Assembly (NCBI GenBank): GCA_900318145.1
Contig: ONJM01000010.1
Span: 1 to 64,000, forward strand
DNA length: 64,000 nucleotides
From: an uncultured Eubacteriales bacterium
GTDB taxonomy: Bacteria > Bacillota > Clostridia > Christensenellales > Aristaeellaceae
Direction: 5' to 3'
The notes under the pieces were generated by a model. That model was not told the origin of the DNA. It did no database searches and saw only the letters and a list, made by a program, of their open reading frames with translations. Positions 53,427 through 62,148 of the stretch are shown here, piece after piece (within the stretch, counting starts at the first letter, position 1; the number at the start of each line of letters is the position of its first letter). The position numbers were made by a program, and so were the translations under genes.

Positions 53427-54401
53427 ATGCAGGCTCAACCGGCGGTAAAAAAGAAGGTCAAATCCGTCAGCTACAGCCACTGGGGCTATATATTTATAGC
53501 GCCGTTCTTCATTGTTTTCCTGATTTTTCAGCTGTATCCCATTTTCTTCACGTTCCGCACTTCCCTGACGGACGCGATGGGCTGGGAAAAGATTCTGAAT
53601 AACAGCATCATCGGTTTCGACAACTTCAGGCAGCTGTTCGACTCCAGCAGTCTGGTCTTTCCCAAATTCTGGGGCGCGCTTGGGAACACCATGATCATGT
53701 GGTTCTTCAACTTCGTTCCCCAGCTCGGCTTCGCGCTGATCCTGGCCAGCTGGTTCACTGACAGCCGGCTGCACCTGAGGGGGCAGGGCTTCTTCAAGAC
53801 CACGATCTTCATGCCGAACATCATCACCGCCGCGACGATCGGTATGCTGTTTATGTCCCTGTTTGCGTTCCCGGTGGCCCCGGTCAACACTTTCCTGCAG
53901 ACCTCCGGTCTGGTGAACATGCCGGTCAACTATTTCCGGTCTGTGGAATGGAGCCGCGGCCTGATCTCCTTCATCCAGTGGTGGATGTGGACCGGCAATA
54001 CGATGATCATCATGATCGCCGGCATTTCCGGTATCAACCCCAGCCTGTTTGAAGCGGCGCTGGTGGATGGCTGTTCCAGCCGTCAGACCTTCTGGAAGAT
54101 CACCCTGCCGCTGATCAAACCCATCCTGATCTATAACCTGACCACCTCCCTGGTCGGCGGCCTCACCATGTTCGATGTTCCGCACATGATGACCCAGGGC
54201 GACCCGAACGAAACGACCAACACGGTTGCGCGTTTCATTTACACCCAGGGTTTCACGGGATCCCACAACTTCAATATGGCCAGTGCGGCCTCCATTGTGC
54301 TGTTCGGTATCATTATCATTGGCTCCCTGGTGATCCGCTATGTGCTGAATGAGCATGAGCCCAAGCCCGGTAAGCTGGCGAAGAAGGGGGCGATCAAATG
54401 A
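53427..54401 (+). CDS. Sugar ABC transporter permease (MalF type)
   Basis: 324 residues, six or more membrane helices after a basic N-terminal tail. IFIAPFFIVFLIFQLYPIFFTFRTSLTD is the usual first helix, and the EAA loop is FEAALVDGCSSRQTFWKITLPLIKP (about residues 208-232). Start ATG53427 closely follows GGTGGAGGT; the frame upstream to 53247 crosses the intercistronic hairpins and is not coding. ATGA overlap with the next permease. Confidence 0.93.
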   Translation: MQAQPAVKKKVKSVSYSHWGYIFIAPFFIVFLIFQLYPIFFTFRTSLTDAMGWEKILNNSIIGFDNFRQLFDSSSLVFPKFWGALGNTMIMWFFNFVPQLGFALILASWFTDSRLHLRGQGFFKTTIFMPNIITAATIGMLFMSLFAFPVAPVNTFLQTSGLVNMPVNYFRSVEWSRGLISFIQWWMWTGNTMIIMIAGISGINPSLFEAALVDGCSSRQTFWKITLPLIKPILIYNLTTSLVGGLTMFDVPHMMTQGDPNETTNTVARFIYTQGFTGSHNFNMASAASIVLFGIIIIGSLVIRYVLNEHEPKPGKLAKKGAIK

Positions 54402-55918
54402 AACCCGTAAAGAAAATAGTCTTTGCCGTTCTCATTGTTATCACCCTGGTGGCTATGTTCATTCCGATTGCCGAGTTTCCGGAAAACACGGCCGGAGCTT
54501 TGAGCGACGAGATCACAAAGCAGCAGGGCAAGGTGGAGAGTGCCCAGTCCCAGCTGGACCGCTGGATCGCCGGCGGGAAAAAATCGGAAGCTGATATCCA
54601 GAAACAGCGCGACAAGGTCCAGAAGGAACAGGACAAGCTGAACGCGCTGCTTGCGGAACAGGAAGCCGCCAGTTCGCAGAGCGGTTCCGGCCTGAGCTAT
54701 GCGCTCCTGCCCGGAAAGCTGCCCGCCGAGCTGGAAGTTGATATGGCGGTCGTCAACCAGTACAAGCTGTATGACGGCTGGAACATGGCTAACAATGAAC
54801 GGATCAGCGAGGAATGGAGTTTCAATCCGTTCTATATCTGCATCTGGGCCGCCTTCGGCCTGCTTGCTGTGGCGCTGGTGCTTGTCATGCTTACGGGTGA
54901 AAAACCCGCCAGCAAGCTTTACACGTTCTCCAGCTTCGCACACCTGCTGGGTATCATCCTGATTATCTACAGCCTGATCCGGCTGACCGCGATCCCGGTC
55001 AAGCTTCCGTACGGCAACGCGCAGATCAGTGTATTTGTCGCGATCCTGCTGGTTGCCTGCCCGATCGTTGCCTTCGCGATGCATATCACCTCCGTACACA
55101 ACAGTAAGCGGAGCATGATCTATGTGTTCTGTTCAATCCTGAGCCTGCTGGCAATCGTTCCTTTCTGGCTGATGATTGTGAACGCGACCCGTTCCAGCCA
55201 GGATATCCAGCGGAGCGTCAGCGTGATCCCCGGAAACTTCCTGGGCAGCAACTGGCAGGTACTGACCAGCAAGAACTGGAATGTTGCCACCGGTTTCCGC
55301 AACAGTGCGATTATCGCTTTCGGATCCACAATCCTGAGCGTGTACTTCTCCGCGATGACAGCCTACGGGTTTAAAGTATACCAGTTCAAGGGCAATAAAC
55401 TGCTGTACGCTGTGGTTATGGCGATCATCATGATTCCCGGACAGGTTACCGGTACCGGTTTCTTCATGTTCATGTATCAAATCGGTATGACCAACAACCT
55501 GCTGGCGCTGATCATTCCGTCCATCGCGGCGGCTTCGACCGTGTTCTTCTTCCGGCAGTATCTGGAGGCCAACTTCCAGGTGTCCCTGGTGGAAGCGGCC
55601 CGTATCGACGGCTGCGGCGAGTTCCGGATCTACAACAAGATCGTGCTGCCGATCATGGTGCCGGCCATGGCAACCATGGGAATTATGGCGATGATCGGTT
55701 CCTGGAATAACTACCTGACGCCTTTGATGCTGCTGTCCGATGCCAGCCTTAAGACCCTGCCGATGATGGTGCAGGAGCTGCGCGGCGATATCTACCGCAC
55801 AGAGTACGGTTCCATCTATCTGGGCCTGACCCTGACCGCGCTGCCGCTGATGATCGTGTACTTTGCTTTCAGCAAGTACATCATTGCCGGTGTTGCGCTG
55901 GGCGGCGTCAAGGAATAA
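54398..55918 (+). CDS. Sugar ABC transporter permease (MalG type) with long N-terminal extension
   Basis: 506 residues, about 200 more than a normal MalG-type permease. The standard domain begins near residue 240 (IYVFCSILSLLAIVPFWLMIVNAT) and ends IIAGVALGGVKE; its EAA loop is VEAARIDGCGEFRIYNKIVLPI (about 397-418). Before it lie a membrane helix (7-26), an outward-facing coiled coil (about 36-92, rich in Gln/Lys/Glu), a linker, and three further helices (about 147-166, 181-198, 209-230). The extension is not recognised. Cotranslated with the MalF-type permease. Confidence 0.92.
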   Translation: MKPVKKIVFAVLIVITLVAMFIPIAEFPENTAGALSDEITKQQGKVESAQSQLDRWIAGGKKSEADIQKQRDKVQKEQDKLNALLAEQEAASSQSGSGLSYALLPGKLPAELEVDMAVVNQYKLYDGWNMANNERISEEWSFNPFYICIWAAFGLLAVALVLVMLTGEKPASKLYTFSSFAHLLGIILIIYSLIRLTAIPVKLPYGNAQISVFVAILLVACPIVAFAMHITSVHNSKRSMIYVFCSILSLLAIVPFWLMIVNATRSSQDIQRSVSVIPGNFLGSNWQVLTSKNWNVATGFRNSAIIAFGSTILSVYFSAMTAYGFKVYQFKGNKLLYAVVMAIIMIPGQVTGTGFFMFMYQIGMTNNLLALIIPSIAAASTVFFFRQYLEANFQVSLVEAARIDGCGEFRIYNKIVLPIMVPAMATMGIMAMIGSWNNYLTPLMLLSDASLKTLPMMVQELRGDIYRTEYGSIYLGLTLTALPLMIVYFAFSKYIIAGVALGGVKE

Positions 55919-55936
55919 GCGAAAGCCTAACGTTTG

Positions 55937-55970
55937 CAGAACCTCTGAGGATTTCAGGGGTTCTGTTTTT
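55937..55970 (+). terminator. Terminator of the second importer operon
   Basis: CAGAACCTCTGA / TCAGGGGTTCTG (12 pairs, one G-T) with a 5-base loop and TTTTT. The following GH3 gene therefore has its own promoter. Confidence 0.9.
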
Positions 55971-56019
55971 ATGCGCTTTTCCGGTTTTCTGAAAGATCTG
56001 TATTTCCGCGGGATTACAG

Positions 56020-56048
56020 TTGGAAAAAACCGCTTCTTCATATATGAT
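56020..56048 (+). promoter_or_regulatory. Promoter of the secreted GH3 gene
   Basis: TTGGAA (56020-56025), 17-base spacer, TATGAT (56043-56048); start codon 48 bases downstream with GGAGG. Confidence 0.65.
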
Positions 56049-56095
56049 AAGAATAACTGTCTGTACAGTATTCAACCGATGGAGGCGAAAAACAG

Positions 56096-57886
56096 ATGAT
56101 GAAGATTTGCAGAAAGCTCCTGGCGGTTCTTTGCTGCCTGGCGCTCTGTGTCCCTGCTGCAGTGTCCGGCGCTGAGAGCAGATACGCGGGTATGACCGCG
56201 GAGGAAATCACGGCGCAGCTGACACTGGAACAGAAAGCATCCCAGATGGTGCAGCCGGCCTGCTACAATATTCCTTTCGAAGAAATGGAATATGCCTGCT
56301 ACGGCAGCATCCTTTCCCAGGGCGCGCACCTGAACGACGCTGAATGGCGGGATTATACTGCTGCTTTCCAGCGCGCCGCCCTGGCCTCAGAAGCCGGTGT
56401 TCCCTATATTTACGGACAGGATGATGTGCACGGTGTGAACTACTGCGTCGGAGCGGTCTACTTTCCCCAGAATATCGGCTTGGGCGCGGCAAACGACGAG
56501 GACCTGATGTACAGGATCGGGCAGATCACCGCGGATGAAGCGAAGCTCTGCCATATGCTGTGGAATTTCGCACCGGTGGTCGCACGGTCTGTGGATCCCC
56601 GCTGGGGCCGGACATATGAGAGCTACGGCGCCGACCTGGACATTATCACCCGGCTGAGTACCGCTTATACCCGCGGCCTGGTGGAGAACGGCATTGTCGC
56701 CTGCCCGAAGCATTTCTTCGGGGACGGCAATGTTGCCTTCGGCACCGGCGAGAGCCGGGACGTGCCCCGGCTGATCGACCGCGGGGAGGCGACGCTTTCC
56801 GATCAGGAAATCGCGGAGCTCCTTTCCGTATACCAGGCGCAGATTGATGCCGGCGCCCAGACGGTGATGGCCAGCTTCTCTACCCTGAACGGTGTCAAGA
56901 TGCATGAGAACAAGCAGTATATCGACCTGCTGAAAAATGAAATGGGACTGAAGGGGTTTGTTGTCAGCGACTGGGAAGCCGTAAGCCAGACTTCCCCCGT
57001 GGATTACATGAGTCAGGTTGTCGCCGTGGTGAACGCGGGCGTTGATATGCTGATGGAAGCGGACCATTTCCGGGAAGCCAGGGCCTGCATTATATCCGCT
57101 GTGAAGGCCGGCCTGATCCCGCAGGAACGGATTGACGACGCGGTCCGGCGGATTATCCAGGTGAAAATGGACGCCGGAATCCTGGAGGATCCGATGTGTG
57201 AGGCGGTCGAAACCGTTCAGCCGGCTGTCGGCTCGGAAGTATACCGGGCTGTGGCGGAGGAAGCGGTGGAGAAGAGCCTGGTGCTGCTGAAGAACGAAGG
57301 AAACGTACTTCCGCTGAAATCCGGCACGGCAGTTTATATTACAGGACCCGCGGCGGATCATGACCAGGCGCAGTGCGGCGGCTGGACGGTGGCGTGGAAC
57401 GGGAGCCCGGAAAAAAATGTACCTGGCGTTACCTCCATTCTTGAAGGCTTCCTGCAGAAAGCGGACGAGTACGGAATCCGGGTTATCACGAAAGAATCGG
57501 AGGCGGACCAGGCGGACGTTGTGCTTCTGGCGGTAGGCGAAGAGGCTTACGCGGAATGGAACGGAGACGCGGCGGATCCGGATCTTTGCGGTTCGCTCGG
57601 GCTGGCCGGAAACAGGGCAGCCATGGAAAAGGTACGGAAGCTCGGGAAGCCGGTAGTTACCTGCATCGTCGCCGGACGTCAGGTACTGATCAGCGATTAC
57701 ATCGATCAGTGGGACGCGGCGGTCATGTGCTACCTGCCCGGCTCCGAAGGCCAGGGCGTAGCGAATGTCCTGTGCGGGCGGAAACCATTTACCGGAAAGC
57801 TTCCGAGCCCCTGGTACAGTTCCATGGACCAGCTGGGGACAGGGGAATCCTGGCTTCCTGCCGGGTACGGCCTGACGGCGGAGTAA
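56096..57886 (+). CDS. Secreted glycoside hydrolase family 3
   Basis: 596 residues with a signal peptide (about 1-25). The (beta/alpha)8 domain has IYGQDDVHGVNY, the KHFFGDG loop, and nucleophile Asp292 in GFVVSDWEAV. The C-terminal sandwich domain (from about 385; KSLVLLKNEGNVLPL) carries acid/base-loop candidates. No fibronectin-III domain, so it resembles the exo-beta-glucanase branch rather than the cytoplasmic GH3 at 45297. It likely trims beta-glucans outside the cell, and the upstream importer may take up its products. ATG56096 chosen by spacing to GGAGG; ATG56099 is possible. Confidence 0.94.
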   Translation: MMKICRKLLAVLCCLALCVPAAVSGAESRYAGMTAEEITAQLTLEQKASQMVQPACYNIPFEEMEYACYGSILSQGAHLNDAEWRDYTAAFQRAALASEAGVPYIYGQDDVHGVNYCVGAVYFPQNIGLGAANDEDLMYRIGQITADEAKLCHMLWNFAPVVARSVDPRWGRTYESYGADLDIITRLSTAYTRGLVENGIVACPKHFFGDGNVAFGTGESRDVPRLIDRGEATLSDQEIAELLSVYQAQIDAGAQTVMASFSTLNGVKMHENKQYIDLLKNEMGLKGFVVSDWEAVSQTSPVDYMSQVVAVVNAGVDMLMEADHFREARACIISAVKAGLIPQERIDDAVRRIIQVKMDAGILEDPMCEAVETVQPAVGSEVYRAVAEEAVEKSLVLLKNEGNVLPLKSGTAVYITGPAADHDQAQCGGWTVAWNGSPEKNVPGVTSILEGFLQKADEYGIRVITKESEADQADVVLLAVGEEAYAEWNGDAADPDLCGSLGLAGNRAAMEKVRKLGKPVVTCIVAGRQVLISDYIDQWDAAVMCYLPGSEGQGVANVLCGRKPFTGKLPSPWYSSMDQLGTGESWLPAGYGLTAE

Positions 57887-57902
57887 AGCGGAACAGCGCC
57901 GG

Positions 57903-59000
57903 TTACCAGAACGAGAAGAAATACCCGGCCAGCGGGGATAAGACCATCATAATGATGGAAAATGTAAAGCTTTCCATAGAAATGAGGGTGGCGCGCTGCC
58001 CGGACGGGAACATTGACTGCAGGCGCGTGTTGGTGCGGACCTGGAGCGCGTCGTCCGCCAGGGCGGCAATGAAACCGCCGGCGGTCATCCACAGCGCCGC
58101 CCCCGTATGCTCCAGCAGAATCCCAGACAGCACCAGGGCTGCAGAAACGGCGAAGACCGTTCTGTAGCTCTGGTTTTTAAATTTCAGGATTATTCCTGCG
58201 CCGAGGATACCGCCCAGTTCCATCGCAAAGAGTGCCGGCCCGAGCCATTTGTCCGGAAGGCCGGCAACCGTAAGTTTTGCCTGCAGGAAGAACAGCAGCA
58301 GAATATCCGCCGCGCCGATCAGCGAGTTGGTCATCATCAGCAGGAAAGCCTTCGTTTCTTTCCGCAGGAAACGCAGGCTGTCCCGGAAACAGTCCAGCAG
58401 CGCTCTGCCTGCGGAGGAAACCGCGCTCTCGGGGACGGAATCAGCCGGACGGATTTCCTTCAGGGTGGAAAGCAGCGCCAGCTGAATCAGGCTGGTGACG
58501 ATCCCTGCTGCGTAAGCGGCGCGGTATCCGATAACCAGAGCGAATCCGGCGCACAGCGTTGAAATGCCGCCGCACAGGCGGTAGATGATCAGCTGGTTTG
58601 ACGCATACCGGTCATAGGTTTTTTCCTGCCCGGCGGACTTGAGGGAATCAAAAGCCAGCGCGTCGCCGGAACCGGAGGCGAAGCTGTCGCAGACCGCATA
58701 CAGGGCAATGGCCAGGCATACCGGCGGAAGACTGCCGGACAGGATCATGACAGCGCTGGCGGCGATATGGATTACGGTGCCGGCCAGCAGCATTCTTTTT
58801 CGGCCATAGACATCTGCCAGCGTTCCGGATGGGATTTCCGTCAGAAGGCTGGCGATATGGTAACAGGTTTCCGCCAGCCCGATCTCCACCAGGGAGAACC
58901 CCCTGGACGCGAGAATGGCGACCCAGGCTCCGGTCAGGGAAAGGTTGGCGAGCATGGAGGAAGCGTAAAGCTTCCGGATCTGATTTTTGATTTTTTGCAT
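57903..59000 (-). CDS. MFS transporter
   Basis: 365 residues with about ten to eleven membrane helices. The loop between helices 2 and 3 reads PSGTLADVYGRKRML, the MFS signature. The protein is slightly shorter than usual 12-helix members at the C-terminus. Substrate unknown; drug efflux is common in this type. AAGGAG precedes ATG59000 and is itself one arm of an inverted repeat flanking TATAAT. Confidence 0.9.
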   Translation of the reverse strand: MQKIKNQIRKLYASSMLANLSLTGAWVAILASRGFSLVEIGLAETCYHIASLLTEIPSGTLADVYGRKRMLLAGTVIHIAASAVMILSGSLPPVCLAIALYAVCDSFASGSGDALAFDSLKSAGQEKTYDRYASNQLIIYRLCGGISTLCAGFALVIGYRAAYAAGIVTSLIQLALLSTLKEIRPADSVPESAVSSAGRALLDCFRDSLRFLRKETKAFLLMMTNSLIGAADILLLFFLQAKLTVAGLPDKWLGPALFAMELGGILGAGIILKFKNQSYRTVFAVSAALVLSGILLEHTGAALWMTAGGFIAALADDALQVRTNTRLQSMFPSGQRATLISMESFTFSIIMMVLSPLAGYFFSFW

Positions 59001-59008
59001 AATAAAAA

Positions 59009-59039
59009 CTCCTTAACATCATTATAAACGGTTAAGGAG
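59009..59039 (-). promoter_or_regulatory. MFS promoter -10 box inside an inverted-repeat operator
   Basis: CTCCTTAAC (59009-59017) and GTTAAGGAG (59031-59039) are perfect 9-base arms around 13 bases containing TATAAT (minus strand, 59021-59026). A bound repressor would block the -10; the downstream arm also forms the MFS ribosome site. Confidence 0.6.
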
Positions 59040-59092
59040 AACATATGCCCGGAGAAACCGGTTTCAAGGTGACAGACGGTCATCGCCGGCTG

Positions 59093-59136
59093 AAAAAAGG
59101 CATACTTCCCCCTTACAGGGCAGCAATAACGCCTTT
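59093..59136 (-). terminator. Possible terminator of the small ORF transcript
   Basis: On the minus strand AAAGGCGT (59129-59136) pairs with ATGCCTTT (59096-59103; one G-T), enclosing CCCT-GTA-AGGG, and the T tract continues to 59093. It overlaps the last codons of the small ORF. Confidence 0.5.
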
Positions 59137-59169
59137 AAACAGCAGCACGTTGAGCATCTTCCACAGCAT
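59113..59169 (-). CDS. Small hydrophobic peptide ORF (18 aa)
   Basis: The 18-residue product MLWKMLNVLLFKGVIAAL is hydrophobic with two lysines, long enough for one short membrane helix. It has a near-ideal AAAGGAGG ribosome site nine bases upstream, a promoter with perfect TTGACA, and a terminator-like hairpin at its end. It is upstream of, and codirectional with, the MFS gene. It may be a leader peptide controlling that transporter, a small membrane protein or a type I toxin-like peptide. No homologue recognised. Confidence 0.5.
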   Translation of the reverse strand: MLWKMLNVLLFKGVIAAL

Positions 59170-59194
59170 GAAGCCGAACCTCCTTTGCAGGGAA

Positions 59195-59223
59195 AGCATA
59201 ATACAGGCGGCCGGAATTGTCAA
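59195..59223 (-). promoter_or_regulatory. Promoter of the small peptide ORF
   Basis: Minus strand TTGACA (59218-59223), 17-base spacer, TATGCT (59195-59200). Lies at the stop codon end of the upstream 59232-61004 gene. Confidence 0.55.
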
Positions 59224-59231
59224 TGAGGAAC

Positions 59232-61004
59232 TCAGCGGAGAATCCGGTAAAGCTCATATTTGCCGGGCATGGCCTGAAGCTCGAAGACAGTTTCGCCGTC
59301 CTTTCTGTACAGCGGAGGGATCCGGACGGTTTCTCCGGTACGGAAATCCTTCCGTACAGGCATTTCCAGCGCTTCCGCGTCACCGGTGACATGGAGGTAT
59401 ACGGCGGAGGGCTGTGCCTGGGAGGTTACGTAGGGATACAGGATCAGGGTGCCGTTGTCATAGGGGAAAATGCTGATGCCCGCTTTGCATTCCAGCCAGG
59501 CGCCGCCCGCCGGAAACTCGGCGCGGATGCGGGTCAGGGCTTTGCCGGGGAATTTGTAGAAATCCGGGAAGCTGTCCGGAACGGCAAGGGTCCACAGCTG
59601 GCCTTTGCCGTAGGTATCCTTCAGGAGGATGCCGAAGCTTTCCTCCGTATCGCCGACTTTGACAACCGCCCAGGTGGCATTGTTCCGGAATTCGCAGACG
59701 GGCAGCCCGATTTCCTCCGTTCCGGTGGGATAATCCACCCGGCGGGCGGGGCCGGAGGCTTCGATCCGGTAACGGCGGCCGCGGATTTTCCGGCCGGTGA
59801 AACGGATGGAGGTCATCCGCTGAATGCCGCGGTCCATGGCCGCTTCCAGGAATCCGCAGGTGACCAGGGCTTTTCCGCCTTCCGCCACATATTTTTCCAG
59901 CTTTTCCACGACGTCCGGATCGCAGGCGGAGGAACGGGTCAACAGGATATAAGGGGCCTTCTCCGGCCAGTACGGGGCGAGCATGACCGGCAGGCCGCAC
60001 ATGCCCAGGAAGTCCTGCACATTGTCCTCGCCCTGGCAGTCATCCGGCAGATAGCACTGAATGCCGACCGGGTTTCCACAGTGGTCCAGCACTTCGTCCA
60101 GCTTGTCCAGGTGGTATCCAAGCGGCGGAATGAAGGCGCTGTCCGCAAGGGCCTGGAAACAGAACATCATCAGCTCCTTCGGCTTTGAGAAGGCGGTCAG
60201 GAACGCCTGCTCCAGATACTGTTCCGTAATATGCAGATCGAAGGGATCGAACCAGCCGCCGCCGTTATGCCCCGGCCACATGGATTCGAAATAGGTCATC
60301 AGGGAATAGCTCAGGTACCGGGGCAGGTGCTGATCCGTGGTGACGGTGTCGCGGGCTTCGGTGCCGGTGTAGATCCGGTCGAAGAGCTTTCGCTGCGCTG
60401 CGGGGTTGTAGCCGGTTTCCTGGTAGCTTTCCGCCCAGTTGGGATACTTGATGGTGATTTTGCAGTCCGGGTTCGCTGCCTTCACGGGGCCGATGATGAA
60501 GTCCCGGCTGACCTTTTCCATCAGGGCCAGGCGGTATGCCTTCCAGCTGCCGTCCGTGATGCCGTGTTTCCGGTTGAAGGCGTCCCGGCCGTTCCGGCAT
60601 GCTTCACAGGTGCAGTTGGTGAAGAAGAAATCGTCGATGATGAACTCGCTGAAATGCTTTCCCAGGAAGGAGCATACCTCCCTGAGCCGGGAGAGCATCT
60701 TTTCGTCGTTGTAGCAGAAGGTATCAAAGAGCCGCTGCTTCGGAGCGTCCCCTTCAGGGGTCCGGATGGTGGTGGTAAGGCCGCCGGCGACTTCCACGCC
60801 ATGGGCTTCAAAGACCTCCCGGCAGAGTTCCAGGCGGTCTTCGTCCGCCAGGACACTGCCGCGGAAGGGTTCCAGGTATACCTTGTCAACCCGCATGTAT
60901 TTCTCAAAGAACCGCAGGTCTTTTTCCAGTTTTTCCTTTTCAGCCCGGGCGGTTCCCTGCGCGACGAAATAGTATACAAGCCTGAAGTTCCGGTAGTTGC
61001 CCAT
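59232..61004 (-). CDS. Large glycosidase-like protein of unknown specificity
   Basis: 590 residues, no signal peptide. The N-terminal half (from FRLVYYFVAQGTARAEKEKLEKDL) alternates helices and strands like a TIM barrel; a conserved-looking segment FIIDDFFFTNCTCEACR (about 145-161) has two Asp after a strand and a C-x-C-x2-C pattern that could bind metal. The middle (EKYVAEGGKALVTCGFL) resembles the flavodoxin-like trimer domain of GH42-type enzymes, and the end is beta-rich. A carbohydrate-active role is inferred from fold-like features only. Start ATG61004 after AAAGGGG. A weak -10 (TAGAAT, 61033-61038) lies upstream. Confidence 0.65.
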   Translation of the reverse strand: MGNYRNFRLVYYFVAQGTARAEKEKLEKDLRFFEKYMRVDKVYLEPFRGSVLADEDRLELCREVFEAHGVEVAGGLTTTIRTPEGDAPKQRLFDTFCYNDEKMLSRLREVCSFLGKHFSEFIIDDFFFTNCTCEACRNGRDAFNRKHGITDGSWKAYRLALMEKVSRDFIIGPVKAANPDCKITIKYPNWAESYQETGYNPAAQRKLFDRIYTGTEARDTVTTDQHLPRYLSYSLMTYFESMWPGHNGGGWFDPFDLHITEQYLEQAFLTAFSKPKELMMFCFQALADSAFIPPLGYHLDKLDEVLDHCGNPVGIQCYLPDDCQGEDNVQDFLGMCGLPVMLAPYWPEKAPYILLTRSSACDPDVVEKLEKYVAEGGKALVTCGFLEAAMDRGIQRMTSIRFTGRKIRGRRYRIEASGPARRVDYPTGTEEIGLPVCEFRNNATWAVVKVGDTEESFGILLKDTYGKGQLWTLAVPDSFPDFYKFPGKALTRIRAEFPAGGAWLECKAGISIFPYDNGTLILYPYVTSQAQPSAVYLHVTGDAEALEMPVRKDFRTGETVRIPPLYRKDGETVFELQAMPGKYELYRILR

Positions 61005-61145
61005 TGCGGTATCCCCTTTTTTCTTTTTGCCTATTCTATCATGCGGCCCGCTGAAACACCACGGTTTTTCCAATAAAAGGCAATCGATTGAATGATATGT
61101 TTTCCGCACGGCGTGCGGTTCTTTGCGGGAGGCCGGGCTGTTCGC

Positions 61146-61174
61146 TTGAAAAGCGGCGGAGGAGAGGATACAAT
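61146..61174 (+). promoter_or_regulatory. Promoter of the zinc-ribbon membrane protein gene
   Basis: TTGAAA (61146-61151), 17-base spacer, TACAAT (61169-61174); start codon 34 bases downstream. Confidence 0.75.
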
Positions 61175-61207
61175 AGCGGAGAGAAATGATAAAGGCGGGA
61201 GACGGGG

Positions 61208-62032
61208 ATGGCGCGGACGGCGTATTGCAAACGGTGCGGGAAAGAAGTGGACGCGGGGGAAATGTGCCCCTTCTGCGGCACCCGCCTGGGGAAAAACGCG
61301 GCCCATGCGGCCTGGTGCGCCGAGCGGACACCGGTGAAGGACTGGATGTACTGGAACACGGTGATGCGCCTGCTGCTGCCCGGCGCGTTGGTGATCGTGA
61401 TTCTGGTGATCCTGCTGGAAGGTGTTTCCGGCGGAATCGGCGCGGTGGAAAAGATGCTTTCCTCTGCGTTCCTTCCGGTTCTGGGGATTCTGCTGGGAAC
61501 TGTGCTGCTGGTGGTTTTCCTGGTGTTGCTGCTGCAGGGGAAGGAACTGTCCGATTTTGTGGTGGACAGCCGGGGAATCCATGAAACCCGGTACCTTCCG
61601 GATCCGACGCCGCTCAGGCTGATCCTGCGGATGAAGGCGCCGGCGCTGCCTGAAGAGGGCGAATCGCGGGTGGTGAAGCTCGGGGAGCGTCATATCGCTT
61701 GGAAAGACGTGGCCCGGGTGCAGCTCTGGCCGGAAAAGTGCATCGTGCTGTTTTATGCGCCTGCCTGGTGGCTTCGGATTCCGGTGGTGTGCACGCCCTT
61801 TACCTGGGAGGACACCATGGAGTACATCCGGGAAAAGCTGGGCCGGAAAAAGAAGGTATCCCTGCCGGCGTCCCTGACGGTGCAGGCGCCGGCCGCCGGC
61901 CGGCGTGCAGCGCGGAGCGCCCCGGAGTATACGGAACCGGAAACGGCGCAGCTGTATATGGATGAACTGCCGGTGTCCGGCGGCGCCCCGGAAGTCCCGG
62001 AAACACAGGAATCGGAGGAGCGGGACCCTTGA
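61208..62032 (+). CDS. Zinc-ribbon membrane protein of unknown function
   Basis: 274 residues. An N-terminal zinc ribbon (YCKRCGKEVDAGEMCPFCG, residues 6-24: C-x2-C...C-x2-C) is followed by two membrane helices (about 53-72 and 86-110), a cytoplasmic domain with a PH-like pattern (VARVQLWPEKCIVLFYAP...TPFTWEDTMEYIREKL) and an Ala/Pro/Glu-rich tail. Similar zinc-ribbon plus two-helix proteins are common in Clostridia but without known role. Ribosome site GGGAGACGGGG. Its stop codon overlaps the next promoter. Confidence 0.82.
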   Translation: MARTAYCKRCGKEVDAGEMCPFCGTRLGKNAAHAAWCAERTPVKDWMYWNTVMRLLLPGALVIVILVILLEGVSGGIGAVEKMLSSAFLPVLGILLGTVLLVVFLVLLLQGKELSDFVVDSRGIHETRYLPDPTPLRLILRMKAPALPEEGESRVVKLGERHIAWKDVARVQLWPEKCIVLFYAPAWWLRIPVVCTPFTWEDTMEYIREKLGRKKKVSLPASLTVQAPAAGRRAARSAPEYTEPETAQLYMDELPVSGGAPEVPETQESEERDP

Positions 62033-62057
62033 CACGGCAGGGGTTACCCGGTAAAAT
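62029..62057 (+). promoter_or_regulatory. Promoter of the CARDB-like surface protein gene
   Basis: TTGACA (62029-62034), 17-base spacer, TAAAAT (62052-62057). The -35 box overlaps the TGA stop of the preceding gene. Confidence 0.8.
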
Positions 62058-62115
62058 AATATAGATGTCCTGTATCCATCTGTATGGGAATTCCGCTGAT
62101 GCCGATTGGCAGAGG

Positions 62116-62140
62116 AAGGAGGAGGGAGCCTCCGGGCTCC
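62116..62140 (+). promoter_or_regulatory. Ribosome site separated from the start codon by a hairpin
   Basis: AAGGAGG at 62116-62122 is 26 bases from ATG62149, too far in linear RNA. The hairpin GGAGCC-TCCG-GGCTCC (62125-62140) between them would shorten the distance to about 10 bases. A poorly spaced AAGGA lies two bases before the ATG. Confidence 0.45.
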
Positions 62141-62148
62141 GAAGGAAT

